Below are positions 24,391 to 35,678 of a DNA stretch of 64,000 bases, piece after piece (the stretch's first letter is position 1; each line of letters opens with the position of its first letter). This DNA comes from Sequoia sempervirens (lineage: Eukaryota > Streptophyta > Pinopsida > Cupressales > Cupressaceae): NCBI GenBank assembly GCA_007258455.2, contig VDFB02047230.1, forward strand, positions 153,499,797 to 153,563,796, in the 5' to 3' direction. The position numbers were made by a program, and so were the translations under genes. The notes under the pieces are model-generated. The model was given only the letters and a program-made list of their open reading frames with translations. It searched no databases and was not told where the DNA came from.

Positions 24391-24545
24391 GAGAATGATC
24401 ATTTGTGGGAGTTGGAAAAATGAGAATCAAGAGTCTTAGTAGATCCTGACTCCACCAATGTCTCCCCCATCATCTTAATTTTCTCCAAATCCTTCTTTCT
24501 CCCAACCTTGGAGGGCTTCTCAAGAACCCCTTTCTTAGGATTTTT

Positions 24546-25887
24546 CTAGTGAAGCCCCAAAGAAAGAGAAGCCTTGTTTCCTTTTTTTGAATTAGACACT
24601 AGCTTCTCCATAGGAAGAGAGTAATCCACCTCAATCTCCTCCATAGCTATAGGAGCCTCAAGAACAACTAAATCCACTAGAATTAGATCAACATCTATTT
24701 GAGGTAAACCACCTTCCCGATTATTTTGAAGATTGTCATAAATAGTACCTCCTTGAGCCACCTCCAAGACACCCAGATCCAAAACTATCATACCCAAGTT
24801 CACCTCTTGCTGACTAAGGTCATCTAACACATCAAAGTGGTTAAAAATATCCCCTTCCTGTCTCTCCTTGAAAGTTCTCTTCTATCCTCTATTCCTGTTA
24901 CAAGGCTTAACAAGAGTAAAGCCCTCTTTATCTGCCACTTCACTGGGAATAGGAGCCTCGCCTTTATCATCCTTAGGTAGATTGCGAGGGGGCTGAGTGG
25001 GATGAGACTCTGAAGATTTGAACCTAGGACATCTTTGCTACAAATGGCCATATTCATGACACAACCGATATCAAAAAGGAAGAGTCTAATAATCAAGCTG
25101 TTGCATCTAAGAAGACGAACCCACATGGATTTCCAAAGAGTCTGGGAGCGGGTTACTCAAATCAATCTCAACACAAATACGAGCAAAAGTCATTACCTTT
25201 CTATCCTGCATTTGTTGAGTGGGCCCCACTAATTTCCCTAGAAGCAAGGCAACCATATGCATAATGTCGTTCCACCAATATTCAACTGGGAACCAATGGA
25301 GGCACACCCACATAGGCACATGGTTCAGGAGCTCCTCAGAAGGGTTAAAACCAATGTGCTAGGGCTTGATGAACAAACCAATCTGGTTGTGAAATTAAGG
25401 CCCTTCTTCAAAAACTTTGTTGCGATTAGCCATGCAATTGAAAAAAAACCATAAAATAGCTATTTGTCAACATCACTTCCATTTCACCCTTTGGATTCCA
25501 AGTCCGCTAAGCCCATAACTCCAAGAATGGGAGTGAGACACACATTCCCATAAATTTACAAATCAAGGCATGGTTTGAAAAAAAATCAACATCCTCAATG
25601 ATTGATTCTAGTTGAATCACCAGAATAGGCTTATCTCAAGTCCTCTCTAGGCATCTGTTAATTTTTGGGATGCGAGGGCCTCTAGACGGAGCAAACCCTC
25701 CCACCCCTGAATCATTAAACAAGTTACTCACAATAGCCACCTTTGAGGGAGACGGTGACTTTGTACCTAAAGAAGCATGAAAATCCATAGTGGATTTATA
25801 ACCAGATGCTTCACCTGAATGCATAATCAGAAGAAAACAAGACAAAATAGACTCCTTATACCTCCCCACAACCCTTGAACCAAACAC
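24546..25887 (-). pseudogene. LINE 2 ORF1 (DUF4283-like and zinc knuckle)
   Basis: Starting near 25,887 the frames give TMDFHASLGTKSP, then a segment FFNCMANRNKVFEEGPYFHN and PMWVCLHWFPVEYWWN typical of the DUF4283-like RNA-binding part of plant LINE ORF1. A zinc knuckle CHEYGHLQQRCPR-like motif follows near 25,040 (one position is a stop). The acidic stretch at 24,546-24,830 is the linker to ORF2. The protein would package LINE RNA. Stops and frame changes make it a pseudogene. Confidence 0.7.
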
Positions 25888-26099
25888 TTATTGAACAACA
25901 AAACCAAATGGAAAATAGAAGGAAAGACGATCACTAAACCCCTTACTTAATATAATCACCCTAAGCAAAAATCGTTGCCCCCCACATCAGATATCAACCC
26001 CCCGCTTGCATGCAATATATGTAGAATGTGACAACTAATGGCTGCAGCCTGCAGCTCCATCGCACACCCAACCATCAAAGAAAAACTAAAACTTTGAAT

Positions 26100-26680
26100 T
26101 AACCTAAAATAATTATTAATTAAGATTAGGATTATAATATAATTATTTTAAATTTCAAAATAATATTTATAAATTAGAATTATATTTTAATTCTAAAATT
26201 GAATAATTATATAAAAATAATTATATACTTTAAATTCTAATTGAAAATTAAATCTTATTTTAAATAATTTCATATATTTTAATTAATTATAACCCCAATT
26301 TTAATTTAATTGTAAATTATATAATTATAATTGTAACATAATCTTACAATCATAATTATAATAATAAATATAATCTTACTTTAATACTTAATTATTATTA
26401 TTTTAAGCTAATATAATAATCTAAATAATTAATTATAAATTATGAAATGTCATATATAATTTTTTAAAAGTTAAAAATTATAAAACATAATAAAAAGTGA
26501 GTTCAACTATTCAATCATTATCATATTAACAATAATAATTAAATTATGTTAAATATTAATAATTAATCAAGAGGGAATCAACTATTTTTTAATTGTAAAA
26601 TCTTCAAAAATATTAGGTGAAAGCCTCCAAAATCTCACTTATCATATAAAATCTAGATAAATATTAATTTTCCACCTAGA
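26100..26680. repeat. Very AT-rich low-complexity stretch
   Basis: About 500 bases made almost only of A and T, with repeated aattat and taatta words. No coding frame. It may act as a matrix-attachment-like or simply neutral region. Confidence 0.7.
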
Positions 26681-26913
26681 TGAGAACATTCTATTTCCAT
26701 TTGGACTGTTTTTTTTGTAATTTGATGACAACTTTCCTTTTTCATTTGTATTGCTTTATGTTTTAAATTTGCATGCAAATATTTCAAAATCACATAATAC
26801 CCAATTTAAAAATTTAGATTTATCTAAGTTTATTTCATTTCATTATTTTGCATTTATTATTAATTATTTAATCCAAACACATGTAATTAGAACTTGCAAC
26901 ACATTGCACCCAT

Positions 26914-27094
26914 GTACAAACACATACTCTCTAACATATTAACATACAAAAGATAATTTTCTCTCGACGTAATCCTTGAACCTCCTTTAGATGCAAGTGC
27001 TAGTTGTACAAACACATACTATCTAACATATTAACATACATATAATTTTCTCTTGACGTAATCCTTGAACCTCCTTTAGATGCAAGTGCTAGTT
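26914..27094. repeat. 92-bp tandem duplication upstream of the host gene
   Basis: The block from gtacaaacacatact at 26,914 recurs at 27,006, with a few differences, ending at about 27,094. Both copies contain the words gacgtaatccttgaacctcc and agatgcaagtgct. It lies roughly 800 bp upstream of the proposed first exon. Confidence 0.85.
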
Positions 27095-27639
27095 TAAATT
27101 TAAATTATAGATGTTACACAAGTTAAAAATAATTTAATCTTTACCTTTCGCTTAACATTGTAAACTTAATGATGATTCGTCGACTATTGTGGATTAATCA
27201 ACATGTTATTTTTTGGACAGCTTTTCTACTTTATCTTTTGTGTCACCTTATCTTTTGTACAAGATTTCAGGACCTTTCATAACTTGTTTTACATTAATAA
27301 AAAAACATTGTAAACTTAATGCTTAATATATATATTTTTTATTTAAATTTTATTTGTATTCCATATCTTAAAAAACACCTAAAATACAACTTTACATATT
27401 GTGAATAATCCCCCGGACAAAGAAGTGTACCGCTATATTGTACGGAACGGCCCATTTGGAAATATGCGCATCTTCGATCTCCCATCCTGGTAAGAAGAGG
27501 GGATCTTCTTAGGAAGAAAAATAAGACCTTTTAGATAATAACCACGTGTCCAGCGAACTTTGACTAAATCTCAACAGTTAAAAGTTGAGGCGATTGATTT
27601 AATGATCCGTTTGCAAGGGGACCCTGCTGTATGAACTTT

Positions 27640-27898
27640 CTCCGCTGCCTGCCCTACGCTTCTTCACTACTAAGAAATACACTTTTAACCCCACCAGAAT
27701 TCTCACAACTTTCACAAAACAAATGCTAGACCCTAGCCCTGAAAAAGGAAAATCGTGTTATACACTTGATCCGAACAGTGGGCGTCTGTGCGAAGTTTTT
27801 TAGAGGGAGAGAGAAGTCTGGCGCAGCTAATCGCGAAGTTTTTGGAGGAGAAATGGATTCTGGAATCCACCAACGGTTTTTTCTACTTTAAGTTCAAG
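27640..27898 (+). other. Proposed 5' UTR exon 1 of the host gene
   Basis: The region is less AT-rich than its surroundings and ends in a good donor (AAG then GTGTAT, donor at 27,899). A 12-codon upstream ATG frame (from 27,853) ends before the donor and cannot be the main start. The transcription start is not visible; no clear TATA box was found. The pairing with exon 2 is inference from position and from the acceptor at 28,786-28,787. Confidence 0.4.
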
Positions 27899-28787
27899 GT
27901 GTATTTCCTTATTTTTAAGTTTCAAATTTCCGTCTAGAAAACATTCGAAATTTTTTCTTTGACAATTTTCTACGGTTCAAATGAGAAATTTACGTTTTGT
28001 GGGTTAATAAACACAATTTATGTTTCTAGTCTCATTCTCAGACATTTAAAAGAAACAAATTTCTTCTCTTGTGATGGGATGGTGACGGACATTCATCTCT
28101 GGCGTGATTCGAACCTGTTACCACCGGCTGTTAGTCATTTTGGTTACGGGTGAACCACAATGGTCAGGCTGAAGTGCAAATATTAGGAGGCCAGCTCAGT
28201 TATTTGTATTCATCTTGTTCATTGAAATAAACCCTAGTCAACTATTTTAGACCGAAGCTTTTGATTAGGGCTTTTTCTATCAGAAATATGCGAAGAGTGT
28301 TTTGGGTATGTATTATTTTATGGTGCAAACAAGGGCTATAATTATCTAGAGAGTTCTACTTGGACCTAACTTTTACTATTTGATTAAATGTTTTTCTTCT
28401 TTGCTATAGCCAAGTCAGATGCCCATTTGGTGTATATAATCCCTTTGGAGAAGCTCACAATGGGATTTCTCGTTGCGTTTTTGATTATACATTACGCTGG
28501 TTATTGACCTCACGACCAAGCTCTGAGTACATAGGGTAACAGTATTTGTAGGGCATTTCAGTAGTTAATATTTAATTCTGCTATCACAATAACAGCTCTG
28601 GCCAACTATGAATTATCTGGCCCAGGTCAGTTGCAGAAAGGAGGGAGATGTAATTTTTGATGTTATTTTAAAATGTCAAATAAACGTTTTCAATTGTTTT
28701 CCTACTCTACAAAATCTCCTGTTTTGAACATAATTTTTTAATTATTTCTTGACTTTTACAAGCTAACAGTGTTAACTATATTTGCAG

Positions 28788-28867
28788 GTGCATATTTGAG
28801 AGCAACTAGGGTGAATAAGCCTTCAACTCAATTGCAATGGGTGCTCCTTTCAAATCTCCCATTTATG
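28788..28867 (+). CDS. Host gene exon 2 with the start codon
   Basis: The acceptor tttgcag ends at 28,787 and the donor (TATG then GTTAGT) starts at 28,868. The first 49 bases are UTR; the ATG at 28,837 gives MGAPFKSPIY plus one base (G). That leaves phase 1, and the large exon at 53,333 begins with the two bases (GA) that complete a glycine codon and keep its long frame open. The resulting start, MGAPFKSPIYGAPGWKTQ, is plausible. Because a phase match alone has a one-in-three chance, other exons in between cannot be excluded. Confidence 0.5.
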
Positions 28868-28964
28868 GTTAGTCCGTTGATAAGTCACTGGCCTATTCTT
28901 TTGAAATATTGCACAGCCAGCTATGTATGATAAATTAATTTGTTTTCAACGTTGCTTTTTTCGA

Positions 28965-29220
28965 TAGTTTTATTTAAAACATAATAACAAGATTTTAAGA
29001 AAAAAACTGGGTCTGATTATGACAACCAAAAGACCCCCAACTCAATAACAGCAAGACCAGAAAGAGACCAGAATGCAGAACTGGTGGTGCAGATATCGTT
29101 GGATGCTGTGGGGTGTCATTGAGGAGGAAATGCATGTGCTTTTGTATAACTTCGAGCTTCTTAGTATTCGCATTTATGCCCGTTAGGGTATCAAAGATAT
29201 ATCCCACCCTTCAAATACTT
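28965..29220 (-). mobile_element. LINE 3' tail fragment
   Basis: On the minus strand the segment ends with a T-rich 3' UTR of the kind seen at the ends of plant LINEs: a gggggtcttttggttgtc block, cagacccag, then tttttttcttaaaatc and an aataaa-like word near 28,972. It has no coding left. It starts about 100 bp inside intron 2. A target duplication was not recognised. Confidence 0.4.
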
Positions 29221-29476
29221 TCTATTGATTCACCACTGATATTTTGAAGATGCGGGTTAATACTATTATAACTGTGAGAAAGAGTGAGAAATTATCTTGG
29301 TTTGTGTTATTCAGGTTCTGAACAGGAATACTTAAATTTTGGAGAATTGTTTTAGGTCCTTCAAAAATTCAGCAACTTTAGAATTTTAGTCGCCTAAGTA
29401 TGCTTTATCCTGCTCACCAGTCAAGCTCCCATGAGCTCTTTTTCTGGGACGAGAGATCAAAGGTATTGCTTTATTT

Positions 29477-30139
29477 TTATTTCTGTTTGATGGAGGGATG
29501 ATGCTCATCCAAACTAGAATAATCATGAATTCTCAGATTCTCTGAGGTGGAAGGAACACACTGATTAGAAAGGAGATTCAAATCGTGGGAAGGATTGCCT
29601 GAGGGAACTTGGGAAGCAGAAACCTTGCCCTCCTTGCATGCTTCATCCTCAAAAATAATATTGGTTTGAAGACTGCCCATGGGAGAGCTTGTGCCAAAGA
29701 GGCAAGAGGAAAAGACATGTCTGAGATGCACCAGAAATGCTGAGAAGGTGCAGCCAATTGCAAAACCAAGGAAAGTAGCATGCATATTTAACATGATGCT
29801 GTAGTGAACAAAGAGAAACCACTTAATGCAAAGAAAATAAAAAGAGTTTTCCAGCCATATTAGAAATTGAATTTGTAAGTGAAGAAGACATATATAAAAG
29901 GCAGCCACAGACACTCTTAATAACTACATTCCATCTTGAGGGAAAGCTACTAATAACAAAAGTGGCCAGAGGAGATCAACCACATTCAGCATGGTCATTT
30001 TGAACTTATTTTTGGATCTTAACATTAAAACAAGGATGCTGCATTCCTCCAAGAAACTATCATCATTTAAAAGTATGCAATATGACGCCCTTTGTTGCTG
30101 AGCACTTTTGTACAATAATAGAAAGCTGAGGTGGAACAA
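29477..30139 (-). other. Unassigned minus-strand frames
   Basis: A 145-codon frame (29,914-29,477) has hydrophobic stretches, with a segment LGFAIGCTFSAFLVHLRHVF, and a polar tail ending near DEHHPSIKQK. A second, 71-codon frame lies just upstream (30,139-29,924). I do not recognise either. They could be a captured gene fragment or chance frames; nothing nearby supports a promoter or splice structure. Confidence 0.25.
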
Positions 30140-30450
30140 TGTTTGTCTCCTCAGAATAATATTTTCTTTTTAGACAGAGGGCTGCAATTTGCAAGTTCTG
30201 GCAGGTTCATCAGATTTAGCAGAAAAGTGAAAAGAAAAGAAAGAAACAACAGCTTAGAACTTCTATTACAGTACCCATACAAAAAGGGCCAAATCCTCTC
30301 AGTCGGGAAAACTTTCCAAAATCAAAACAGAGAAAGGCTGAACAATAAGGAGTTGAAATAGCATTCTGTCATCTTCCACGAGCTGGTGGAGTGAAGCAAA
30401 ACCTGAGTAAGATTTAACAGTTTTGTTGTCTCCTCCATAGTTGCTAAAAT

Positions 30451-30822
30451 TCAGTTCCAAGCTGAGGTTGGCAGCCGATCTGCAACTTTTTTTCTATTTC
30501 TTCTGATATGCCAACAACACACATATTGAAGTTTCTGGATTAGAGACACAGCCTCCAGCCTAAGTAATTCCAACTTCCAATTGGAAGACTTGCCAAACTT
30601 CATACCTTCTATCACTATTTGTGAATCACCTTCTATCATAAGGCATTGACTTCGGGAAGCCATAACCAAATTAATGCCTAGGATCATTCCTTCCATTTCA
30701 ACAACACTATTAGAATTGGAGCTCATACTTTTAGATCCAAAACTAATGATAATACCTCCCACATTGCAAATGATTGCTTTGGTTTCAAAGATCCTCAAAT
30801 TCTTCTTGGTAGCTTTCTCCAA
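30451..30822 (-). pseudogene. LINE 3 RNase H
   Basis: A 123-codon open frame reads FGSKSMSSNSNSVVEMEGMI, then LVMASRSQCLMIEGDSQIV, then CCWHIRRNRKKVADRLP. It fits the plant LINE RNase H, with the glutamate in VEMEGM and the aspartate in EGDSQIV. The upstream IDGAS-type motif is degraded. It is the C-terminal end of ORF2. Confidence 0.7.
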
Positions 30823-31116
30823 AATTCAATTTAGCCCATCTCACATGTGGTTTGACCCATTGAACATCCTAATCCTTATGTTTGACTTTAGGCTTGCGTA
30901 GATCAAAGGAATTGTTTTGTAGTGGTCAGTTCCTTGGGATATTGAGATCATTTGAACTATTCTCTTTGTTCGTAATTGTAGTTTGGAGAGATAAAATTTA
31001 AGAGTTATTAGTTGAAAATTCTGCCCAAACCTAATTTAGTGATTTGCCTTAGATTTGAAAATTTTGTAGTTTTTCTATAGTTAGATTCTCTAGGAGAGTG
31101 TGCTTGGAGCAAGCTC

Positions 31117-32230
31117 CTAGAGCTCCTTAAGAATTCCTAAAGATGAGGGATAGTCCAAGCTTCCATTTGCTTCATAGATTGTAAAACTAGAAACCCAAGA
31201 AGTGTTAAAGGAAGTTAAAAAATTTACACTAGAGATCTTTAACAAAGGTGCAAGGTAGATGATTGACCTCCTTGTTTCCAAGATACAAAGAACATTTGCT
31301 AGGCCCAACAAAACCTCTTTTAATTAGTTGTTACTAGGTCAAGATTTTACACTAAGTGGCTAGCGAGAGAAGGCCTTAGCTATGGGTTAGGTTTTTGATA
31401 CCATGTTTTGTGCGAGGGGCCAATGAGAGTTTTCTTTGATAATTTTGAAGAAATTGAGGTAGCCACCTTTGACAAAGTATGCTTTGTGCCTTTGCTTGTT
31501 CCATGCTAGTTGTTCTCCATCCTTTCTACACATTGGTTTGCAACCTTGCAACATAGAGTTAAGATACTCAATAGTAACATTATCATGTTTATTTTCATTA
31601 ATAAGGTTTTTTCAAGCTCTATATAGAAAATTATCATTCTCATGTTTGTGCCAATGGTTATAGAGGCCAGATCCCTAGCTATTGGAGGTGGAAATTTGTA
31701 AAGCTTCCAAATCCCTTTCTTGGCCAAGGGGAGATCTTGTAACCATACATCCTTCCAAAAATATACCATGTGTTCATTTTCTATACTTCAAAAAACTTTT
31801 TTTGAAAAAGATCCTTAACCACTTTCATATTTTCCTACATAGGTGAGTGAAAGGGGAGTTCACTAGTATAAAGGAAAGAACTCAAGTGTTTGCCTTCTAG
31901 ATATTTATCTTTAGTAATCTTGATCCAAGCCTTGGGACTATCTTGTATGGAAAGCCATTTAAGGTTAGCTGCAAGATCCTTGTTAGAAATACTAATATTT
32001 TGAATTCCCCCACTCACATAGACAATGGGTTGGCAAGCCTTATTTGAAGCAACCATCCAAAACTTTCTCTCTTTTGATGTACCTTGCCAAAGGAAATTCT
32101 TCATAATTTTGTTATAGTTTGTAATAACACATTTGGTGGCTAACAATAGAGAGAATTGATAAACTTGAATGGCTTGGAGCACAAACTTAAGGAGAGTTAT
32201 ACTTGTCAAGGATAGGATTTTACCTTTCAT
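31117..32230 (-). pseudogene. LINE 3 RT thumb and linker
   Basis: The frame 32,230-31,835 reads KGKILSLTSITLLKFVLQAI, PIYVSGG-like IVYVSGGIQNISISNKDLA and AWIKITKDKYLEG. The frame 31,769-31,506 gives MVYFWKDVWLQDLPLA. Both are the normal sequence between RT core and RNase H of plant LINEs. Frame breaks separate them. Confidence 0.7.
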
Positions 32231-32381
32231 ATGGGGTAATTTGCTTTTGAATTTTTTATTGAGAGGTGATCAAATCTCCTTATTGTTCTTTTTAACTACG
32301 AGAGGAAGTCCTCGACAAAGAGAAGGGACAATTACCCTTTCAAAAGATGTGATCCTTTTGAGGAAGAGTTGCTCCTTTCGC

Positions 32382-33240
32382 TTAACATAAAAAAGAAAAG
32401 ATCCAAAACTTGTCATGGTTCACCATTTGTCCTAAGGCCTTTTCAAAATAATGGATATCTCTCAATATGCGAACCTTTGTTAGAAAGCACAGGGAAAAAG
32501 GCAAGGTGTCGCCACAAATTAAAGGATTGAGGGGATAAGTAGAAGAGGAAGCTAAAAGCCCATTAATTTTCTTTAGTGCCTCTACCATGATTATACAAAG
32601 ATAAGGGGAGAGGGGATCCACTTGTCTAAGACTCGTGGAATTCTTGGAGAAACCTTTTGCCCTCCATTGTTGATGATTGAAAACCAAGGGGTGGTGTTGA
32701 AGCTTTTTAACTATTTTATCACTTCTCTTCTAAAATTGAATTTCTCCAAGACCTTGTCAGGAAAAGACCACTAGATTCTATCATAAGCTTTAGAGATATT
32801 AAGTTTAATGAGAGTACCTTTCCTCTTGCTAATATATAGAGAGTGAACCAGATTGTAAGAGGCTAGAATACCTTTATAGATGTGTTTCCTTTGCACAAAG
32901 CCTCTATGCTTATTAAAGATAATGTTAGGTAGAATCTGTTTCAACCTATCTGTTAGGCTTTTTAGAGATCTCATAGATTGTGTTATATAGAGAGAGAGGT
33001 CTAAAATATTTTAAGCCCCATTATACATTGGGATGAGGAGCAAGAAGGAGGAATTTAAGGCTTTGAGCATCGCTTGGGAATCCTTAGATTTTTTTTTTTA
33101 TTAGCTCCCAAAGATTTGGACCCAAAAGATCCCAAAAGTGTTGGAGGAAAAAAGGTTGGGAAACCATCTAGACCAAGAGCTCCATCTCCTTTCATCTCAA
33201 ACATTTTTTGTTAACTTCCTCCAAAGAAGTCATCACCATT
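32382..33240 (-). pseudogene. LINE 3 reverse transcriptase core
   Basis: The minus-strand frames carry NKHRGFVQRKHIYKGILAS, GTLIKLNISKAYDRI with the first catalytic aspartate (about 32,775), LRQVDPLSPYLCIIMVEAL, and LICGDTLPFSLC, where the FADD box has lost one aspartate. A stop-rich stretch separates the first two pieces. The RT is inactive. Confidence 0.75.
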
Positions 33241-33260
33241 AGGGCTTCATGATGTTTGCT

Positions 33261-33575
33261 ATTTAGAATATGAGGGATGTTTTAAGTAAAGATATGCTGA
33301 TTGCTGCCCTTGAGATTATTTCCTCTACTAGGATAGCTTCTTAGTGGTCGAAAAGGTTAACATCTATTTAGAATACGATGGATGTTCTAATTAAAGATAT
33401 GCCAATTGCTGCCCTTAAGATCATATTCCTTTACTAGGATAGATTCTTAGTGGTCCAAAAGGTTAACATCTATTTGAAATACAAGGGATGTTCTAAGTAA
33501 AGATATGCTGATTGCTGCTCTTGAGATCATTTTCCTCTACTAGGATAGATTCTTAGTGGTCGAAAAGGTTTTCCT
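33261..33575. repeat. 105-bp unit repeated three times in tandem inside LINE 3
   Basis: Units start at 33,261, 33,366 and 33,472, each beginning atttagaata or atttgaaata and containing aaagatatgc, tgattgctgc or a variant, and ttcttagtgg. They differ from each other at several positions, so the triplication is not very recent. It falls between the endonuclease and RT parts of the LINE. Confidence 0.9.
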
Positions 33576-34138
33576 TGATCTCCTCAAGATGATCCATAAT
33601 ATGGCCATAATGCACCTCCAACTTAGGGACGGAATTGGATTGCTTCCTCATTTTGCAAGAGAGTTGAAAAAATTTGCTATTTCGATCTCCTTTGCTGACC
33701 TATTTGACCTTGGACTTTTGCTTTTAGAAAATTTCCTCCTTACGGTAAATATCCTCTATTTGGCAGGCCACCAGTTGTTCATGAGCTTTAAGATCCTTTT
33801 AAACCCTAAAGCACAATGGATCTTCCATTTATCTTTCTATATCATTTTTCAAAAGGAAAATGTTTTGGAAGATGTTTTTATTTTTATTCCATTCCTTAAG
33901 CTTAATTTTGAGATTTTTAAGTTTTTGAGCAAACAAAAACATCTTAGTACCATACTAATATAGTTTGAAATTCCAACAATTTGAGACAAATTTGTTGAAA
34001 TTAGAGTGTTCTAGCCACATTTTCTCACATTTGAAGGGAATCTATGTTGGAAAAAAGTCTTTTTTCAAGCCTTGCATGATAGGCAAGTGATTGGAGTCCA
34101 CTTTTGTAAGCACTTCAGAATTGAAGATAGATTCCTAT

Positions 34139-35621
34139 TCACCCAAGTAGTGAATAGCATAAACTTGTCCAGTCTTGCCATAATATTAATAGCACCCATC
34201 CTTCTATTGTTCTAGGTAAACCTATCCTTCTTGGGTTTAACATCCTAGAGATGAGAGTCCTCAACAAAACTCGTAAAAGATGAGAACTTGTGAGAGTTGA
34301 GAGATCACTCTTGCTTCTTAGAGAGATCCATTTTTGTATTGAAGTCCCTAATAACAATCCAATGTAGATACTTATAAGAGGTAAGGATATGTTGAACTTG
34401 AGCCCAAACAAACTCTTTCCTAGTTACTTTTGTTAGGATTAAAGTGCCATTTACCTTGCAATTGTATGTAATTTTATGTGTCTCCAACACTCTTGGAAGG
34501 TATACTTGGATGCCTAGGGTGTAATTGGAGAAATAATTTGTAATATTTATTCTTCTAGATTCATGGCATTTGTTGTCATATGCATTTGTGAAGGAGGTGG
34601 AGCACAATGGTGGTAATTATAGTTGACTTTGAGGTCATTTAAGGCCCTTTCAAATTCCTAGGTGCTAGAGGAAGAAGTGGAGAATCGCGATATGGTGGAT
34701 GGGGCCCACATGAGTTAGTGGACTCCAAAATGGAGAGTTAGACTTGAGGTTGTGAGTTGTGGATTTATTGGTCAAAGATGTCTTTGTGGTTACATTTTCT
34801 TGGGGACCCATTAATTGATTCCATGTGGCACCCATGTGAAGTTGTTTGTTGCATTTACTATTTTCGAAAGATGCTCTCCAAGGTGGGCATGGGGATTTTG
34901 TATGATACCATGGTTTTGGTACACCATTTGTGGTTTTGGCTTTTATCCTTGCCTATAAATTGGAGGTATGAGATGGTTTTTTTCAGATTATTGTTTACAT
35001 GTACATAGGTGCTGCTGGAGTGTTGTTAAGAGTGTAGAGTGATAGTGTGTTGATATTGTCTTATGTACATTGAAGATAAATACATACTTGTCTTCTTTCT
35101 CTAGTGGAGTTTTATCTCAAATGGGCTTCACCGCATAAATCCTATGGCTATATGGTTTGCTGATTTTATTGTTATTGTTGATTTTTGCATCTACTCAATA
35201 TTTTTTGTGGTAATACTGGATAAAAGAAACATATTTCAGATTTGCATGCACTTTTTAGAAAATTTTATTGCAGTATTTCACATTGTTTCTCAACAACTTT
35301 GAGGGTCATAGACATTGACAAGAACAAATCCTGATTCAAGACCATTGCAATGGATTTGGAAGGCCTACTAGAGGTCTGAGGATTTGATAACTTAAAGCGA
35401 AAGAGCTGAGTCATTCCAAATATTTCTAGTGTATAGATAGCCTTTCGAAAAGAGCCCTACCAATTTTGGAAAGTGGAATCATCCAAAGAGTTAGGCAACT
35501 TGATTTTCTAATGAAGAACAATGTTTGGCTTGTAAATTCCCAAGAGCCTTCTAAGACATCTCATTTTGGGAGGGACATTGAGCCTCTTAATATTCCATGA
35601 AATGAGCCTCATTGTAAAATT
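34139..35621 (-). pseudogene. LINE 3 endonuclease, split by an insert
   Basis: The N-terminal part (35,621-35,280) reads MRLISWNIKRLNVPPKMRCL, PNIVLHQKIKLPNSL and IAMVLNQDLFLSMSMTLKV, a typical AP-endonuclease start. The middle and C-terminal part (34,440-34,139) has FVWAQVQHILTSYKYLHWIV and RDFNTKMDLSKK, the DFN box. Between them about 0.8 kb without endonuclease sequence interrupts the domain. Confidence 0.7.
34440..35250 (+). mobile_element. Probable LTR-type insert in the LINE 3 endonuclease
   Basis: About 0.8 kb of sequence foreign to the endonuclease lies here. It begins near TGTTAGGATTAAAGTGCC (34,431), which looks like a copia-type LTR start, and contains a polyadenylation-like segment near 35,080. 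The six bases actttt flank it (34,426-34,431 and 35,250-35,255). An alternative flank pair, gtggtaat, is at 34,610-34,617 and 35,207-35,214. Boundaries are therefore unsettled. Confidence 0.4.
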
Positions 35622-35678
35622 GACAATTTTTTGGTATGATGTCTTGCAGTTGTGATTTGTTTCCTACATCAATATTTG

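Larger units (their letters stand above)
22574..26090 (-). mobile_element. Plant L1-type LINE (LINE 2), 3'-truncated
   Basis: Read from right to left it carries ORF1 with a DUF4283-like part and zinc knuckle, then the endonuclease, then the start of RT. It stops at 22,574 exactly where the LTR element begins. RT wording is close to LINE 1 (for example GGFVADRKILDGV against GGFVANQKILDGV), so both belong to one family. The rest of the RT, RNase H and tail were not found left of the LTR element. Frameshifts and stops are frequent. Confidence 0.8.
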
